From: Todiramphus chloris collaris
Taxonomy: Eukaryota > Chordata > Aves > Coraciiformes > Alcedinidae
Reading direction: 5' to 3'
Length of the DNA: 64,000 bases
Assembly: GCA_025345505.1 (NCBI GenBank)
Contig: JANVCC010000072.1
Location: forward strand, 1,962,451 to 2,026,450
In this document: positions 24,041-36,060 of the stretch, one piece after another
Numbering within the stretch: position 1 is the first letter of the stretch
Layout: each line of letters begins with the position of its first letter
The notes under the pieces: generated by a model
What the model saw: only the letters and a program-made list of their open reading frames with translations
Database searches by the model: none
Told to the model about the DNA's origin: nothing
Made by a program: the position numbers and the translations under genes

Positions 24041-26029
24041 CCAGGGTCAGCAGGATTTTCTTTCCTAGAAAACTCTTGTTAGAAAAAAGTGTGTACGTAG
24101 TTTATTTACTTTGGAAAGCATCCTCAGGGACGCTTTCAATGGTAAAGTCAGATGCTCCTTAGCTTTTGGCAGAATGTCACCATCCTTGATTCCTTCCACA
24201 TCCCCAGCAATCCTGTTTATTCTGTGTTTCATAGGAAGAACTGCCACTCCTTCCACTTCTCCATAGCCCTTCCTTGCTCAGGACATAATGCTGAGCGGGG
24301 TGTAGGACACAGCTTCTGGTGTGAACCAGGGCATGGGACACAGCCTTGGCTGAGGATGCTGGTGGAGCAAGACCTGCGAGACAGAGTCCTCTGTGCATTG
24401 TCCTCTTGGGCATACCCCCCACACTGCTGCTCCCCGCTCTGCACCACTGGTTTGGGACATGTCTTGGTTAAGGGGACGGACCAGGGAGAGCTCCTTACAG
24501 GGGTGCAGGAGAGAAAAGGGATGGAAACTGTTTTGTGCCAAAACTCTGTTCTTGGTGTGCATAAAGGTGTGCATCCAGCGCAGGCACACACTAAGGGCCA
24601 GAAGCTTGGATACAGGCAGGATCCAGTGATGGGCTGGTCCCCAGAGTAGCCACAGGAGAGCGATACAGATATCCACATACATAGATCTAGACTATCTCTG
24701 GACCTGTCCTTTCTGTGAAGCACAGCCACACTCTACGATGAGCAGGTTACTCTGGTGCTACAGACATTGTCCGCAAGGCTGAGCATCTCTATTTCCCTGG
24801 GCTTTTCTGGCACTCTTCTGTCTCTTCCCTGGTGCGTTGGCTGTCAGCTTCTTGGAGGAAGAACTGCTGTTTAGGTCTGTGTCTGTGCAATGCCTCCTGC
24901 ATTGAGGTTCTGCCCTTTCCTGGGTTTAGGTCATTATTGTAATGCAGGTGAAGATGGCACACGTCACTTCAAGCCTGTTTCCACCAAAGCTGGTGAGCCC
25001 TCAGGTTTCTCCCCTTGGGTTTATGTGTGTAAATCCTGGAGTAGGGGGCTCTGATACAGGTTTAGAGAGAATCTAGTGATGTCTGACTACGTCAAACTTC
25101 TTTTGCCTGTTGTTACCAACTATAAATGTTTCAATAATGTTCATTAATGTTTGGTTAAGTTTATGAATAAACCCCCCCCAATTTTGGGGGCGTTAGTGAC
25201 AAAAGGGTTATCTTAGATGTGTCCCGAGGGAAAGACAATTTCTAGTCTTCTATGTTCAGGTTAGGACACTGGAAAAAGGACAGCAAGCAAATAAGGTAAT
25301 GCTTTTGTTTTCTGGGACAAAACACTTGGGGAGTCCTTGTTTCTGACAAATCTAAGCAGCAGATTCTTCTGAGGAGCCAACAGCAACAGAAACAATTCTG
25401 ACAGCCTGACTTGGCCGTGGGAGTTGACAGGTTTTTGAATAACTCCTTCGGGGTATGTTGGTCACTGGGACAAGAAGCATGCACGAAAGGCAGGAAAACT
25501 GTGTTGGGGAGAACAAGGTGCTGGTGGATGTGTCACCTGCAGATGACCAAGTTTTGGATAACCCAGGCCAAACCAATCTGATTCCTATTTTGAGCAAGAT
25601 ATTGGTCAGAAAGTGATGATGAATTGATGGATGAATCCTTACCAAGATGGGGGTCTTGTGAGCAGATGCATTTTTCTGCCTTTTCTCTAGACATACAGTC
25701 ATCTTGACTTCTTCTTTCACCATCAGTAATGTTTTCTGTTCCAGCGTAGTGGAGAGTGTTGGAGACATGCATGAGGTAACCAGGAACAACTTGATTTTGT
25801 TTTGTTTCCTGGAGCAGTATCAGTAGGTGGTGTAGTTACTGTTGTTACGGGGGATCTCAACCTCTTGCATTGCCAAGGAAACCTAGACATGGGATTGGAT
25901 ACAGCTTTGGACCTCTTTGTCCACTGAGTTCTTCCTCCTCTATCCAACAAACCCTCCATGTGTGAGGCACATGCTGGAGCCTTCCAGATGGCCCCACAGT
26001 GGCACTCATGGCACTGCTTGGGCACGGTG

Positions 26030-26440
26030 GCAAAGCAGAGTGAGCGGGAGGTAGCCAAGCAGCACAGGGCAGGCCAGAAGGCAAAGAAGGAGCCAGTGAA
26101 AGAAAAAAAAAGGGGGAAAGGCGAAATGCAATGGACAATAAAAACGAGAATGGCAGAAGAGACCATCAATGCTCAGAGCTGCAGAGTTATAATAAACAAT
26201 TAAAATAGTGTGGAGCTCTTCTGACAAGAGTGGAAAGAAGCACACAGAAGTAAATCAAGGAAGATTCGAAAGAAAGATTGAAAGGTGGAAGAAGACAGAA
26301 GAAAAGCTTGTTGATTTAAAGCCAAAGGCGGTGAAGAAAGGAGGTGTGGTGGGTGTGAGAAGGAAGAAACTCTGGAATAGCTGGCAGTTGGTAAACGAGG
26401 AGGAGGAGCAGACACAGGAAGCCCAGGAGTGACCAGAGCT
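26030..26440 (+). repeat. Purine-rich (GA-biased) tract
   Basis: Over about 400 bases the forward strand is mostly G and A, with runs such as GAAAGAAAAAAAAAGGGGG near 26100 and GAGGAGGAGGAGCAGAC near 26400. The bias creates charged lysine- and glutamate-rich open frames (for example 26208-26432) that show no domain and are read as compositional. Long polypurine strands can form triplex or RNA-DNA hybrid structures if transcribed. Confidence 0.5.
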
Positions 26441-27184
26441 GGGCGGCAAGAGGGACTGCTGGTGATGAGGGCGAGAAGGTCCAGAAGTGGGGCCTCTGCA
26501 CCAAGGTTGTCTTCTGCAGGCCCTCGCACTGCCAAAATTCAATGGGAGCCTGATTTCACCAGCCAGTGAGGGGTCTTGGGATTTCGGTCTTTAAGTCATA
26601 ACACGCTGATGTTACACAGCTGTCAAGTTGTGTAATTTGCATTTATATAACCCCTGTTATTCCAAGCTGGACTAAGAAAAGACTGTACGGTGCCAGAACC
26701 TTTCCTACTTGAAATATGTTAAAATATTACCTCACTAACACTGCGTGTACTATGAGCAAATTTAATTAATTAGTTGAGAGTCCAAAGGTTAAGCACACAT
26801 GGATTAGCCAGTGTAATTTGGGGGGGGGTTTGTGTACAGAATAATCAATCTAGGGTTTCCAATGGGAACGTTTCCTCCTCCCTGTGTCAAGTTGCTCTTT
26901 GCCACTCCTTTGAAGCTGCTTTGAGATATGCCTTCCCGATTACAAAGACAACACAAACGCTGCACATGCTCAGTAAAAACCTGTCTGGAAAACACCACGT
27001 GATTTTCGCTTGGGCCTTTTTTTGTTGACTTATTTCCGTGCCATTTTCTCTTGATATTCCTGCAGCATCGAGAGTCTCCATTACAGAATTTGTTGCCGCA
27101 CGCTGTACTAACTTGTGGAGAAAATAAAGCATCTAAAATATCTGCCCTAGAAAGCTTGCAATTCACGGGATTTATTTGGCAGAG

Positions 27185-27205
27185 AGGAGTAATTTATTTA
27201 CTCCT
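27185..27205. repeat. Short perfect hairpin (8-bp arms, 5-base loop)
   Basis: AGGAGTAA (27185-27192) and TTACTCCT (27198-27205) are exact reverse complements separated by TTTAT. The site sits in an AT-rich block with AATTTATTTA cores. An 8-bp arm is within chance expectation, so it is listed only as a visible structure. Confidence 0.4.
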
Positions 27206-29195
27206 TTCTGGTTCTTTGCTCCCTGCTACCCACTTGTGAAATGTTTATGTGAGTTCTGGTAGCTAGTACTTCTCTAGTTGAGTTATTTGAACTTAGAAAA
27301 CAAATCCTTTCTTTCGCTAATGGATTTTCAGTGGTGTTTCTCACATGTTTCTCCTTAACAGTTTCTCTTTGTGAGAGGGTCTGAGGCATTGCCACTGGGA
27401 AAGCTTTATGAACTGGATAGAAAAGAAGGTGCTGTCCCACTTCCACTTAAAATCACCCTGATTTGAGCACAAGGGGCATGGGAGACCCGGGAGCTTTAAG
27501 CCACATCTCTTGCCAGTTGATCCTCCCAACAACAAGCCTGAGGGTTTTCCAGGGGAAGGAAAATCAGGGTATTAATTCTCTCAGGTAGCTGGGGTAATTG
27601 AACCTGACTGCCACATACTAGGTGGGGCTTAGTCTACCAGATGCCAAACAGAAGGGAAGAGGCTGCTTCTTGTACCTCTCCAGTGGCCTTTTGTCAGTGC
27701 TTGCTTTGCCATGTGTTGTCTACAGCCTTATTTATGTAAACTATTTCTGGTTGCTGAGCCCTGCTGTCATTCCCTCATGTACAATATGCAGGATTTCGCT
27801 CAACATGCAACTACTCATGTTACATATGTCATGTTACAGGGGGGCACCAGCACAAGAAGAACCAAGTCCCTTATTTTCACCATGTTTTTTTTTTGTACCT
27901 GAAATGCTCTTTTTCCCCATACATAATGTACGTAAGGTGCCTTGAGCAGGTGACAAGTTCTGTCTGTATCTCTGGTTTGCATTATTTCCAGCTCTGGGAG
28001 CACAAAGTCAGACAGGTCCCAGGTGTCACAGCCAACATCTCAAGTGGCACCTGAAACCCACTGGAGTTACCTGCTCTTGGAGAGGGGATGACTCTGTCTT
28101 TTTGTGCTGTCCTGTTCCCTGTTGAACCGCAGCTCAGTGTCCTGATGCTTCCCAGAAAGCTGATTCCCCAAGGGAATTCATGAATAGGTAACAGTAAGGA
28201 CTTATGAAGAAACAGCTTGCTGAATGGGGCTGGGGAAACTCATGTGGATGGAAACAGATTTTCACCTTCTCTATCAGGGAGCCCAGCACAGATGAGGTCA
28301 CTTTAGGTGTCATTAATTTTGTTCCTTTATATTACGATGGCATGTACTTTCCTCGCTCCTCTCCTTTCGTATCTTTGATTTCCCATTAATTCTGACATCC
28401 TCTCTGTAAGCCTGGAGTAAATTGTGCACTTCTGTATTTGCCGAACTGGGGATTCTCAGCACCTTTTTGGTGTGAGCCTTAGCATGGGGATGAAACAGAT
28501 GCTAAATACTAAAATGCAGACATTGTCTCAGTCCCTCTGAGTTTTGCATTGTCACGATGTCTCCATGTTTCTCTAAAGCAGTCGTATGCAAAGGGATGCA
28601 TTTGTCATTCTGCTTATTCTCTGCTTCTCAATGTAAGAAAACGTTTCTCGGAAGTAAGCTTCCCACAGAAGATTGCATTTGATGGATTTACTCCAGAAAT
28701 TTGGCCAAGATAAATTTTGAAAATGAAGTCATAATTTACACTTAAAATTTTGTGTACAGAATGCTTTTTCAAAGCTTCACTGCCCTTTAAATGCCAAGTT
28801 AAGGTCTGTGCTTGTTTAATTTCGCTTTGATGACTGACCTCAAGGTGTTTCCCTTTCTGGCTATTTTGGGTTGAGCACTGAGAAAAATAAGATGGAGTGT
28901 TGTATGTGATGTGTACTTTTATTAAAGAAAGAAAAAGAAATAAAATAAAAAAGCGCTTAGGACTAAACCCAAAACCAACAAGAAGACATATGAGATATGT
29001 TCAGAGGGAGATTTTTGTCCCATCATCTTGCCAGAGTGCATCATTCTGCAGACAGGACAAGGTGGTTGAACAACTGGCAAGTCCTGCAGGTTTCCTGAGA
29101 TACTGAAGAAAAAATTATACAGAGCAATTTGCTGCTAGGAGGATTGGCACCAGAGAGCCTTTAATAACAGGCTTTCCTTGTGAGAAGGGCTTCAC

Positions 29196-29666
29196 ATGAA
29201 GGGAAGGACAGAGAACTGCTTGAAAGAGCCACAAAGATGGTGAAGGGAGTGGAGCATCTCCCTTATGATGAATGGCTGAGGGAGCTGGGTCTCTTTCACT
29301 TGGAGAAGAGGAGACTGAGTGGGGACCTCATTAAAGTTTATAAATATGTAAAGGGTGAGAGTCAGGAGGATGGAGCCAGGCTCTTCTCTGTTGTGTCCAG
29401 TGACAGGACAAGGGGCAATGGGTGTAAGCTGCAGCATAAGAAGTTCCACAGAAACATAAGGAAAAACTTTTTCCCTGTGAGGGTCACAGAGCTCTGGACC
29501 AGGCTGCCCAGAGGGGCTGTGGAGTCTCCTTCTCTGCAGACATTTAAACCCCTCCTGGACATGTTCCTATGTGACCTGCTCTAGGTGGTCCTGCTCTGGC
29601 AGGGGGGTTGGACTGGATGACCTTTCGAGGTCCCTTCCAACCCTGAACATTCTGTGATTCTGTGAC
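29196..29666 (+). mobile_element. CR1 retrotransposon, 5'-truncated, forward strand
   Basis: The element starts within the CR1 polyprotein at GACAGAGAACTGCTTGAAAG and runs through the C-terminal region and 3' tail to the terminal octamers (ACATTCTGTGATTCTGTGAC, ending at 29666). The tail contains GGACTGGATGACCTTTCGAGGTCCCTTCCAACCC, the CR1 3' signature, described here by its key parts. About 470 bases are present. Relative to the consensus the junction GAAAGAG/CCACAAAGATG lacks about 11 bases. Divergence is low and the C-terminal frame is open, so it is one of the younger copies here. Confidence 0.95.
29229..29584 (+). pseudogene. CR1 polyprotein (reverse transcriptase) C-terminal remnant
   Basis: This frame encodes the region downstream of the reverse-transcriptase domain in CR1 ORF2. 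Recognisable blocks in order are [89 protein letters not shown] and a final LDMFLCDLL before TAG at the expected place. The frame has no internal stop or shift over about 118 codons. The endonuclease and catalytic reverse-transcriptase parts are missing through 5' truncation, so the piece is inert. No promoter is associated. Confidence 0.9.
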
Positions 29667-31480
29667 CTTGGCACAGCTACCTGCTGTCCTCCAGACCTTT
29701 TAAGCAAGGCAGGGCACAGAGGTGTGAGAAGGTTGCTATAAGGCAAGTGATGGTGCATCCTTTGATGTCTGCAGCTCTCCTGCTCCCAGCCCTCCAGAGA
29801 AGCAAGGCGTGGAGAGCAGCATAGTCTGCACTGCCACCTGTTTTCCACCGGGCACTGCTGTGGTATCCCTGCTCAGCACATTGGCGACTGTCCATCCATT
29901 TCCAAGGGTCTCAACTCCTTTATAGTATTTTTGAGATTTGTAGGCCCTCAGGTCAAGCTCAAAATGGATGTAAGAGTTGCAGCACCTAGATGGACACCAA
30001 GATACAATCATCAGCCATATCAGGTGTCTAACTATGCCTTTTCCTTCCTGCTGTTGTGCTTTTCCAGGCTAAAGCATATATTCCAGCAATAAGCATCTCG
30101 GTAAGTGGGTTGACAAATACCAGTCATGTATTACTATGGGAAATAAGGCTGTGTCCACCAGCAGAACTTCTCTAGCCAGTGTCTGTTAAGAAGGGGAAGG
30201 GAGCCATGTGCCTGGCTCCTAATTTCCCTGTGCTGCTTCAGGAAGGCCCCTGCGCACGGGCGGTGAGGCTGCTGTCTTAGACGTGCCTCGTTCCCCTGGG
30301 GATGAGCTGCAGTCCCCACCAGTCCTTCCTCTTGCTTTTCAAGGCAAGTTCCAAATGAAAGGCATGTTGTCTGATCTCAGGGAGTCCAACACACTTCTTC
30401 AGTAGCAATGTAGATCAAGAAGAGGTGAGTACTCTCACCAAAATAACTTCCCCTCTTCCACCAATTTGAGCTAATTCTTTTTCCCAAGGTCACACCTTCT
30501 GGGTATTGACCTGCTCAATAGAAAAATGGCAGGGAAATATGCACCACATAATATATGGGAAATTAACACAGAAGTAACAAATATCACATTTTTCCTGTGG
30601 TTTTTGTTACCATAAAATGGGACTGGATGGGAATCCTGAGTACACTTTAATTATTCCCAGATACTAATAAGAAATGATCCAGCAGCTTGTGGTACTTAAG
30701 ATTTCAGGAAAAGCAACAAATGACTTTGACTTCTGATCCACATCAACAAGACCACAAACCACTGATCTCCTAGAAAATGGTGCATCCAGAAAACCTACTG
30801 GATGGTTTTATGAAGGAGGCATTGTTTTTCAAAACAAAATGAATGTGGAAAGAACAATTTTTGGCAAATAATTACATCTGTAATGGAAAACATACTGGCT
30901 CAGTAAACTGCACCCTTAATCTTCCTCACTTATTTATCAGCTTTTGATGGAGCTTTTGATGGAGAGTCTGGGATTTATATTCTGTCCCATGTCCCACAGA
31001 ACTTTTGTCCAGTAAAAAGGTCATCTGTAAATCTCACATAGGCAAGTGTAACATTTTCCTACCATCACATCATCTTAAAAAAAAGGGGGGGAAAAAAAGA
31101 CACGGCATTAAAATCTAAAAGCTGCTGTAAACCTAAGAGAATACATTTGTTCAGCTGAGCCCACATTAAGCTTGATTTGCTTCCTTTGGAAACAGCTGAA
31201 ACTGGGTAATCTTGTGCTCACGATGAGGAATATCAATTTAACATGTATTTGGTGTGCTAAATGCTGCCCTGTTCTAATTAAAAATCCACTGTGTTTTTAT
31301 GGCAGTATTCTGGAGGCTGTCTTGATTTGCTGATGAATGCTGACAGGACTATTAAAGCTGTGAAACAACATCGCTTGAATGTGGCACAGAATGAAAGGAA
31401 AAGCACTGCCATGCTGCTCTTGGGTGTTATTATACTGATTAAAACTGGAGCCAAAGTGAAAATCATCCCTGGGCTATGCA

Positions 31481-31498
31481 TTTATTTATTTATTTATC
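31481..31498. repeat. (TTTA)n microsatellite
   Basis: Four and a half consecutive TTTA units (TTTATTTATTTATTTATC). A short simple repeat with no associated gene. Confidence 0.8.
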
Positions 31499-32059
31499 TG
31501 TCCCTTTAAAATTACTTCATGGTATTGGTAGCTGTGCTTCCCGACAGGATCCCTTAAGGCCCTGTGATTAAGTGAAGGAGCATTTCTTATTAACTCCTCT
31601 TGTTTGTGCCTAGAAGAAGTAGAGACGAAGAATAACAGTGCGCTCTGTGTCAGCATGAATATGCAGTACGGAGAGCTGGACGGGATCCTGGCTATTAACG
31701 CTTCCCGACGCTGTTGGTTATTAAAAATTCTTTTCTCAGAGCAGTTTTGAGAAACGTGTCAGCACCTCTGTGAAATGAAATGGGGAAAGAGGCACCTAAA
31801 TAGAACACGGCCTTTAATTTGTCCCCTGAAATTGCCCATGACAAACTGAAAATGTTTAATTTCCCATTATTTGCCATTTTTCAAAAATTCAGGAGTCGTT
31901 CAGATGATGACTGGACCCATGAGCCAAGCCAGAGCCGTACCAGCTTGGGGTTTTGGGGACACATCGAACATCTCTCAGTCCTTTCTGTGCAAGATGGGGG
32001 AATGGGCAGGTTAGAAATAAAGTAGACTTCCTTTCACAAGGTTGCAACAGGCCTTTTAT

Positions 32060-32079
32060 TTTATATGCATGCATATAAA
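32060..32079. repeat. Perfect 20-bp palindrome TTTATATGCATGCATATAAA
   Basis: The 20 bases are identical to their own reverse complement with no spacer. Inside are two overlapping ATATGCAT/ATGCATAT cores, which resemble POU-domain (Pit-1/Oct-type) recognition sequence. A TATAAAGG string lies at the right edge. Fewer than one such palindrome is expected by chance in this length of DNA. There is no adjacent open frame to suggest a promoter, so a regulatory role is only a suggestion. Confidence 0.8.
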
Positions 32080-33714
32080 GGTTATAGGGTGATTTTAATA
32101 ATACTTTTTTTTTTTTTCCTGTGAATTGCTGTCCTCAGCCAGCACATGAGAAGGGCATGTAGCAGGGTGAAGCATGGGCAGAGGTCTGGGCATGGCTGGG
32201 GAGATGGGGAAAGAGGGATGCTGGCTGGAGATGGGGCTGGCACCCAGAGTGGATGCTGCCTTCAGCCCTGAGAAGGGGAGACCTCCTCCTGGCCTTGTAA
32301 GGAACAGGACTGCTAGATTCGCCTGATAACCAACGTAGAAGTGGGAACAAATGAGTGCTAGTTTTCCTTCCAATCAAGATATCGAGCTAAAATTAACCGA
32401 GGCACAAAGGGATGTGAGGGAAAAGACTATTTAATTGTCTATAGACCAGTGCTCTGAACCTGTAATAAATCTGGCTTCATTTCCATCACTGGATGCTGCC
32501 TGTAGGACTCACATGCCTGGAATGCAAAAGTCCCTGAATGTAACCTATTTAGGAAGAGTCAAGAGGGGAGAGGGAACAGCCTGCTATGTAAAATGGGCTA
32601 TTATCTCTCTCTGAGTCACTGGACATCCTCTCCTTTCCCCTCTTCTCCTCCTCTGCTTCCCCCCTCGCAGCCCGCGCTCCGGTGTTGTGGGAGTTGTGGT
32701 TGGAGAACGCGGTGCCGGGAGAAGACCAGGGGGGGAGTGGAGCCTGATGGCAGAGTTGGCTGCTTTGGTGCTGGCAGCTGACAGGGCTCCCTGGAGCGTG
32801 CCCATCCGCAGCTCTGTGCTATGAAACATCCTTCCCCAGGTACCAGCAGCAGTCAGAGCTGTCCCAGCAGGTGGGAGCTCCCAGCCGGACCGGCTGCTTG
32901 GGGCTGGGCTAAGCATTTCTGCACAGCGGAGACGGGGGTTACGGGCCGTGGGTTTGTCCTCAGTGTTTGCTGAATCCTTGAGAAAAGAGTTTGCGTCTGC
33001 TGCTCGTCACTGTACATTCCTATGTAGAAGGGTGGCTTTGATGGGGATATGGCTTCCAGCTCTGATGTTCATCTATTAGAAGGGGCTGCTGAAGCCTGGA
33101 GATGACACAGCAAAAATCCACTCAAACCGTTCAAGTGTTGCGAGGAAAGGGGCTTTTAGCATGATGACTGTTCTGAGCCTGCAGGGTACTATGTGATGTG
33201 GCTGCGCATGGGAAAGAGCCTGGCTATGTCTCTTGCAGTCCCGTGTTCCTGGTGTGGTTTACATGAGGTGATGAAAATGCCATCAAATGCTTTTCTGGGA
33301 GAAAACAGGAGATGCTTCTAATGAGTTTTCAACAGTAATCACACTATCACAGTAGTGGGATTTTTAATGCCTCCCTATACTGTGTGCTGAAACAAAAAAT
33401 CCCCTAAGTTGCTCTAAGTTTCAGTTTGAATGACATGCTGGGTCTCCCGTTCTGTCAACATGAAAATACTGTAGACTTTTCAAGATGTACTGAATTTGAA
33501 ACAATTCAGCAGAAATGAATAGCATATCAGATTCCATCTTAGTGGAGAGAAAAGAAATAATCACAGAACAACGTGCTGTAATTAGAACAGAAGTAGGTTA
33601 TAACCAGATTGCTACACGGAGATAGAATAAACTCTGAAACACTTACTCTGTAGTGCACCAACAGGCTTGATTTTAAATAAGAAGTCCAAAAGCCTGAGAC
33701 TAGAAATAAAACAA

Positions 33715-35280
33715 ATCACAGGAACACACTGATATCCGTAACAGCCAAAGACAACAAGAAAGAGGTTTGGAAGCTTAGGAACAAAAATAATATTGGTCAT
33801 TGAGAGGAGAAATGAAGAAGTGTCAATTATAATAGAGGAATAACAGAAGTGTTAAGCAAATACTCCTGTTATATGTTTGGGGAAAAGCCATGTGAATTAG
33901 TCATATTACATGCTGATCCTGATACCAAAACACTTCCCAGTCCAACAGTTTCTCAGAGGATGTTAAACAGCAGCTACGTAAGCTAGACATTTTCAAATCA
34001 GGAGGTCTAGATCATTTGCATCCGAGAGTTTTAGACGAGCTTGCCGAAGAGCTCTTTGGGTGATTAATGGTACTTTTCAGTAAGGCTTGGAACAGGGCAA
34101 AGTTTTAGAGGACGGAGCAAAAATTAGAGTTATACCAGATTAAAAGGAGGAAAAATGCAGCCCCGATAATTTTAAGCTTTTTACCTTTACACTGATCATG
34201 TAAAAAAGCCCGAACTGTTGATGAAAGTCTCAATAAAGAATGGAGGAAGTTAACATAATTAATCCCAAAACCATAGTTTTCAGGGAAATTCTCTAAAACT
34301 AACCCGTGGTGTTTGGCTTGGGGCTTTTTTTATATATATACTTACAAGTTGGTTGAAAAGCAAGTCCTATAAAATGTTTGATTTAGTTCTGTGTAACATG
34401 TTAACCAAGAACAATGTTAATTTACTCCCTGGAGTGTACTAGTGGGATTAGATGTCATTATATCATAAAAAACGGATCACCACTGCTGAATATATCTATT
34501 TTTAGTTGCATCTTGCAGTTCTGGGTCCTGTCTTCTCCAGTTTTTCTAACTGATGATGTGAAAGGAAATCATTACAGAGAAGGTTTGCAACCAATGTGGA
34601 GACTGGGGAGGAGTAAGCAACAAACACGCGTGGCTCCTAAAAAAGATGTGTCTTCTGAGTCAAGCACATTGGTAATCATAATTTTCTGGGAAAACAGAAA
34701 GTGAGCCTTGCTCATGACACGGGTAGCTCTCACTTGCCAGAAGCAACTCTCCAAAGGAAGCTATCGGGCAAGGTAATCTCCTAAATAAGCTTATCAGTGT
34801 GCAAAGAGGGTGCATAGGGTAGGTACAAGGAGACCAGAAGGGGTGAAAGATTAAATCCTCTGGTGAAAGACTGATGGGGCTCAATCTGATTATTTTAATA
34901 AAAAAAAAAGTTAAAAATCGAGGTAAAGCCTTAAGATACCCTTGCTTCTTAGAACTGGTGGTTACGTTGCATGTGAGCTCCAGGTAAACAATGCTAGGAG
35001 ATAAAGCTCAATAGGGAACAAACCAAATGTGACCCAATCTAAGGACTGTGAGCTGCAGCCTGGCAGTTTTGGAGTAGAAATAGGGCTGAAATATTTTCAG
35101 AGAACAGTGTTAGCCTTTTGAGCTATATTAGATCAGTGTGGCACATTTCCTTCAACGGACACTTGAAAATCAGGATTTTTAAAAGAAGACGTGGTCTCAT
35201 TCAAATAATTGTTGTAAGGAAATCTCGTGTGTTATTTTTGTAGAGATGATCAAAGCAGGAGAACATAACAAACTTCAGTG
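33715..35280 (+). mobile_element. Ancient CR1/L3-clade LINE copy, heavily decayed
   Basis: Co-linear blocks match the reverse-transcriptase and C-terminal half of the old amniote CR1 type, known to me mainly from turtle and crocodilian copies. In order: GCCAAAGACAACAAGAAAG (33742), GGCCAT-less GGGGAAAAGCCATGTGAAT (33880), GAGGATGTTAAACAGCAGCTAC with the peptide FKSGGLDHLHPRVL (33957-34034), TCTCAATAAAGAATGGAGG with AACATAATTAATCCC (34228-34265), TTGCAGTTCTGGGTCCTG (34514), GGGGCTCAATCTGATTATTTTAATAAA (34876), a C-terminal block at 35055-35115, and a tail at 35158-35275 (TCATTCAAATAATTGTTGTAAGG). The interval 34.42-34.84 kb aligns poorly. The reading frame is broken many times. Its age suggests an insertion before modern bird CR1 subfamilies. 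Matching is from memory of the consensus. Confidence 0.68.
33965..34055 (+). pseudogene. CR1-clade reverse transcriptase N-terminal remnant
   Basis: In one frame the bases from about 33965 read VKQQLRKLDIFKSGGLDHLH and continue PRVLDELAEELFG before a TGA. This is the segment just before the palm domain in CR1 reverse transcriptases (consensus of the type KSxGPDGxHPRVLKELA). The partly conserved KSGG and HPRVL motifs identify it. The stop after LFG and further stops downstream make it a dead fragment within the larger element. Confidence 0.75.
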
Positions 35281-35889
35281 ATGTAAAAACCATGGACCAA
35301 TAGCTAGGTTTATAACGCTGTCTTGGAGGCTGAGACCAATAGGGAAGAATTTGGGGAAAGGGATGAAAAGCTGAGGAATCTGAAGATGCAAAGCGGATGT
35401 ATCTGTTCTGAGCTGGAGGCTGGATGAAAGGTTTTGGGTCAACTGAGGTTACACTGAGTGTCAGTAACCACCAGAGTATGCTGTGAAGCTTTGAATGGAC
35501 CTGTGCTTCCCACATTTTGCTTGTCCTCCCTTCTCCAGAGAAAATCCCCAAAGTGTGCTAGTCCAGCACGTGTCTGATCCCATCTTGGTGCAGTTCTGCT
35601 GGAACTGGGACATCTCATTCTCGCTCTGGTATCTTCTTTAATCATGTCATGAGGCAGAGCACTGACTCTGAAGCTTTCATTCCCACAAATGGTAGCTAAC
35701 GGTGCTGCTGATACCGTGGTACTTATCTTTTTCTCCCTCTTAAAAATGTAAGCTACCAAACCATCCGTTGGTCTTCCTCCTGTCCTAATCACTCACATCA
35801 TTTTTATTGAAAGACCTGCATCTAAAGCTGAAAAGTCAATTGCTCAGAATCCTATCACTGGATACCAAAGAGAGATCAGCACCTCCCTC
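35281..35889. other. Non-coding spacer between CR1 copies
   Basis: About 600 bases without a recognised gene or repeat. Reverse-strand open frames of 116-117 codons (35201-35551 and 35439-35792) partly run into the decayed CR1 tail and have no domain. Confidence 0.5.
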
Positions 35890-36060
35890 TCTGCTTCCCC
35901 TCCTTAGGAAGCTGTAGAAAGTCACCCCTCAGCCTCCTCTTCTCCAAAGTAGACAAGCCCAGAGTCCCCAGCCAGTCCTCACAGGACATCCCCTCCAGCC
36001 CTTTCACCAGCTTTGCTGCCCATCTCTGGACACACACAAGGCCCTTCACATCCCGTGACA
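35890..36060 (-). mobile_element. CR1 retrotransposon, internal fragment
   Basis: This is the antisense of the CR1 polyprotein around the block after the reverse-transcriptase domain. Visible pieces are GTCACCCCTCAGCCTCCTCT, TCTCCAAAGTAGACAAGCCC, GAGTCCCCAGCCAGTCCTCA, CAGGACATCCCCTCCAGCCC, TTCACCAGCTTTGCTGCCCA and TCTCTGGACACACACAAGG. The element's 3' terminus is absent, so it was cut off or deleted on the left. About 170 bases are clear; a weaker continuation to about 36080 is possible. Confidence 0.85.

Larger units (their letters stand above)
24041..29195. other. Non-coding sequence with a purine-rich tract, no gene recognised
   Basis: No protein family is recognised. Composition shifts to GC-richer DNA at 24.2-24.7 kb, where several long overlapping open frames arise on both strands. 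A strongly purine-biased strand runs from about 26.03 to 26.44 kb. A small perfect inverted repeat lies at 27.19 kb, and A-rich simple sequence (AAAGAAAGAAAAAGAAAT-like) at 28.92-28.95 kb. Confidence 0.5.
29667..33714. other. Non-coding sequence, no gene recognised
   Basis: No gene is recognised. A TTTA tetranucleotide run lies at 31481-31498, a 12-base tandem duplication (CTTTTGATGGAG twice) near 30.94-30.97 kb, a 20-bp perfect palindrome at 32060-32079, and a GC-rich part at 32.62-32.95 kb. The last produces long reverse-strand open frames (for example 32584-32916) without any domain. Confidence 0.5.

Noticed and set aside
25165-25195. C-run and G-run around AATTTT that could form a small hairpin
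   Set aside because: Five G-C pairs formed by homopolymers are common by chance.
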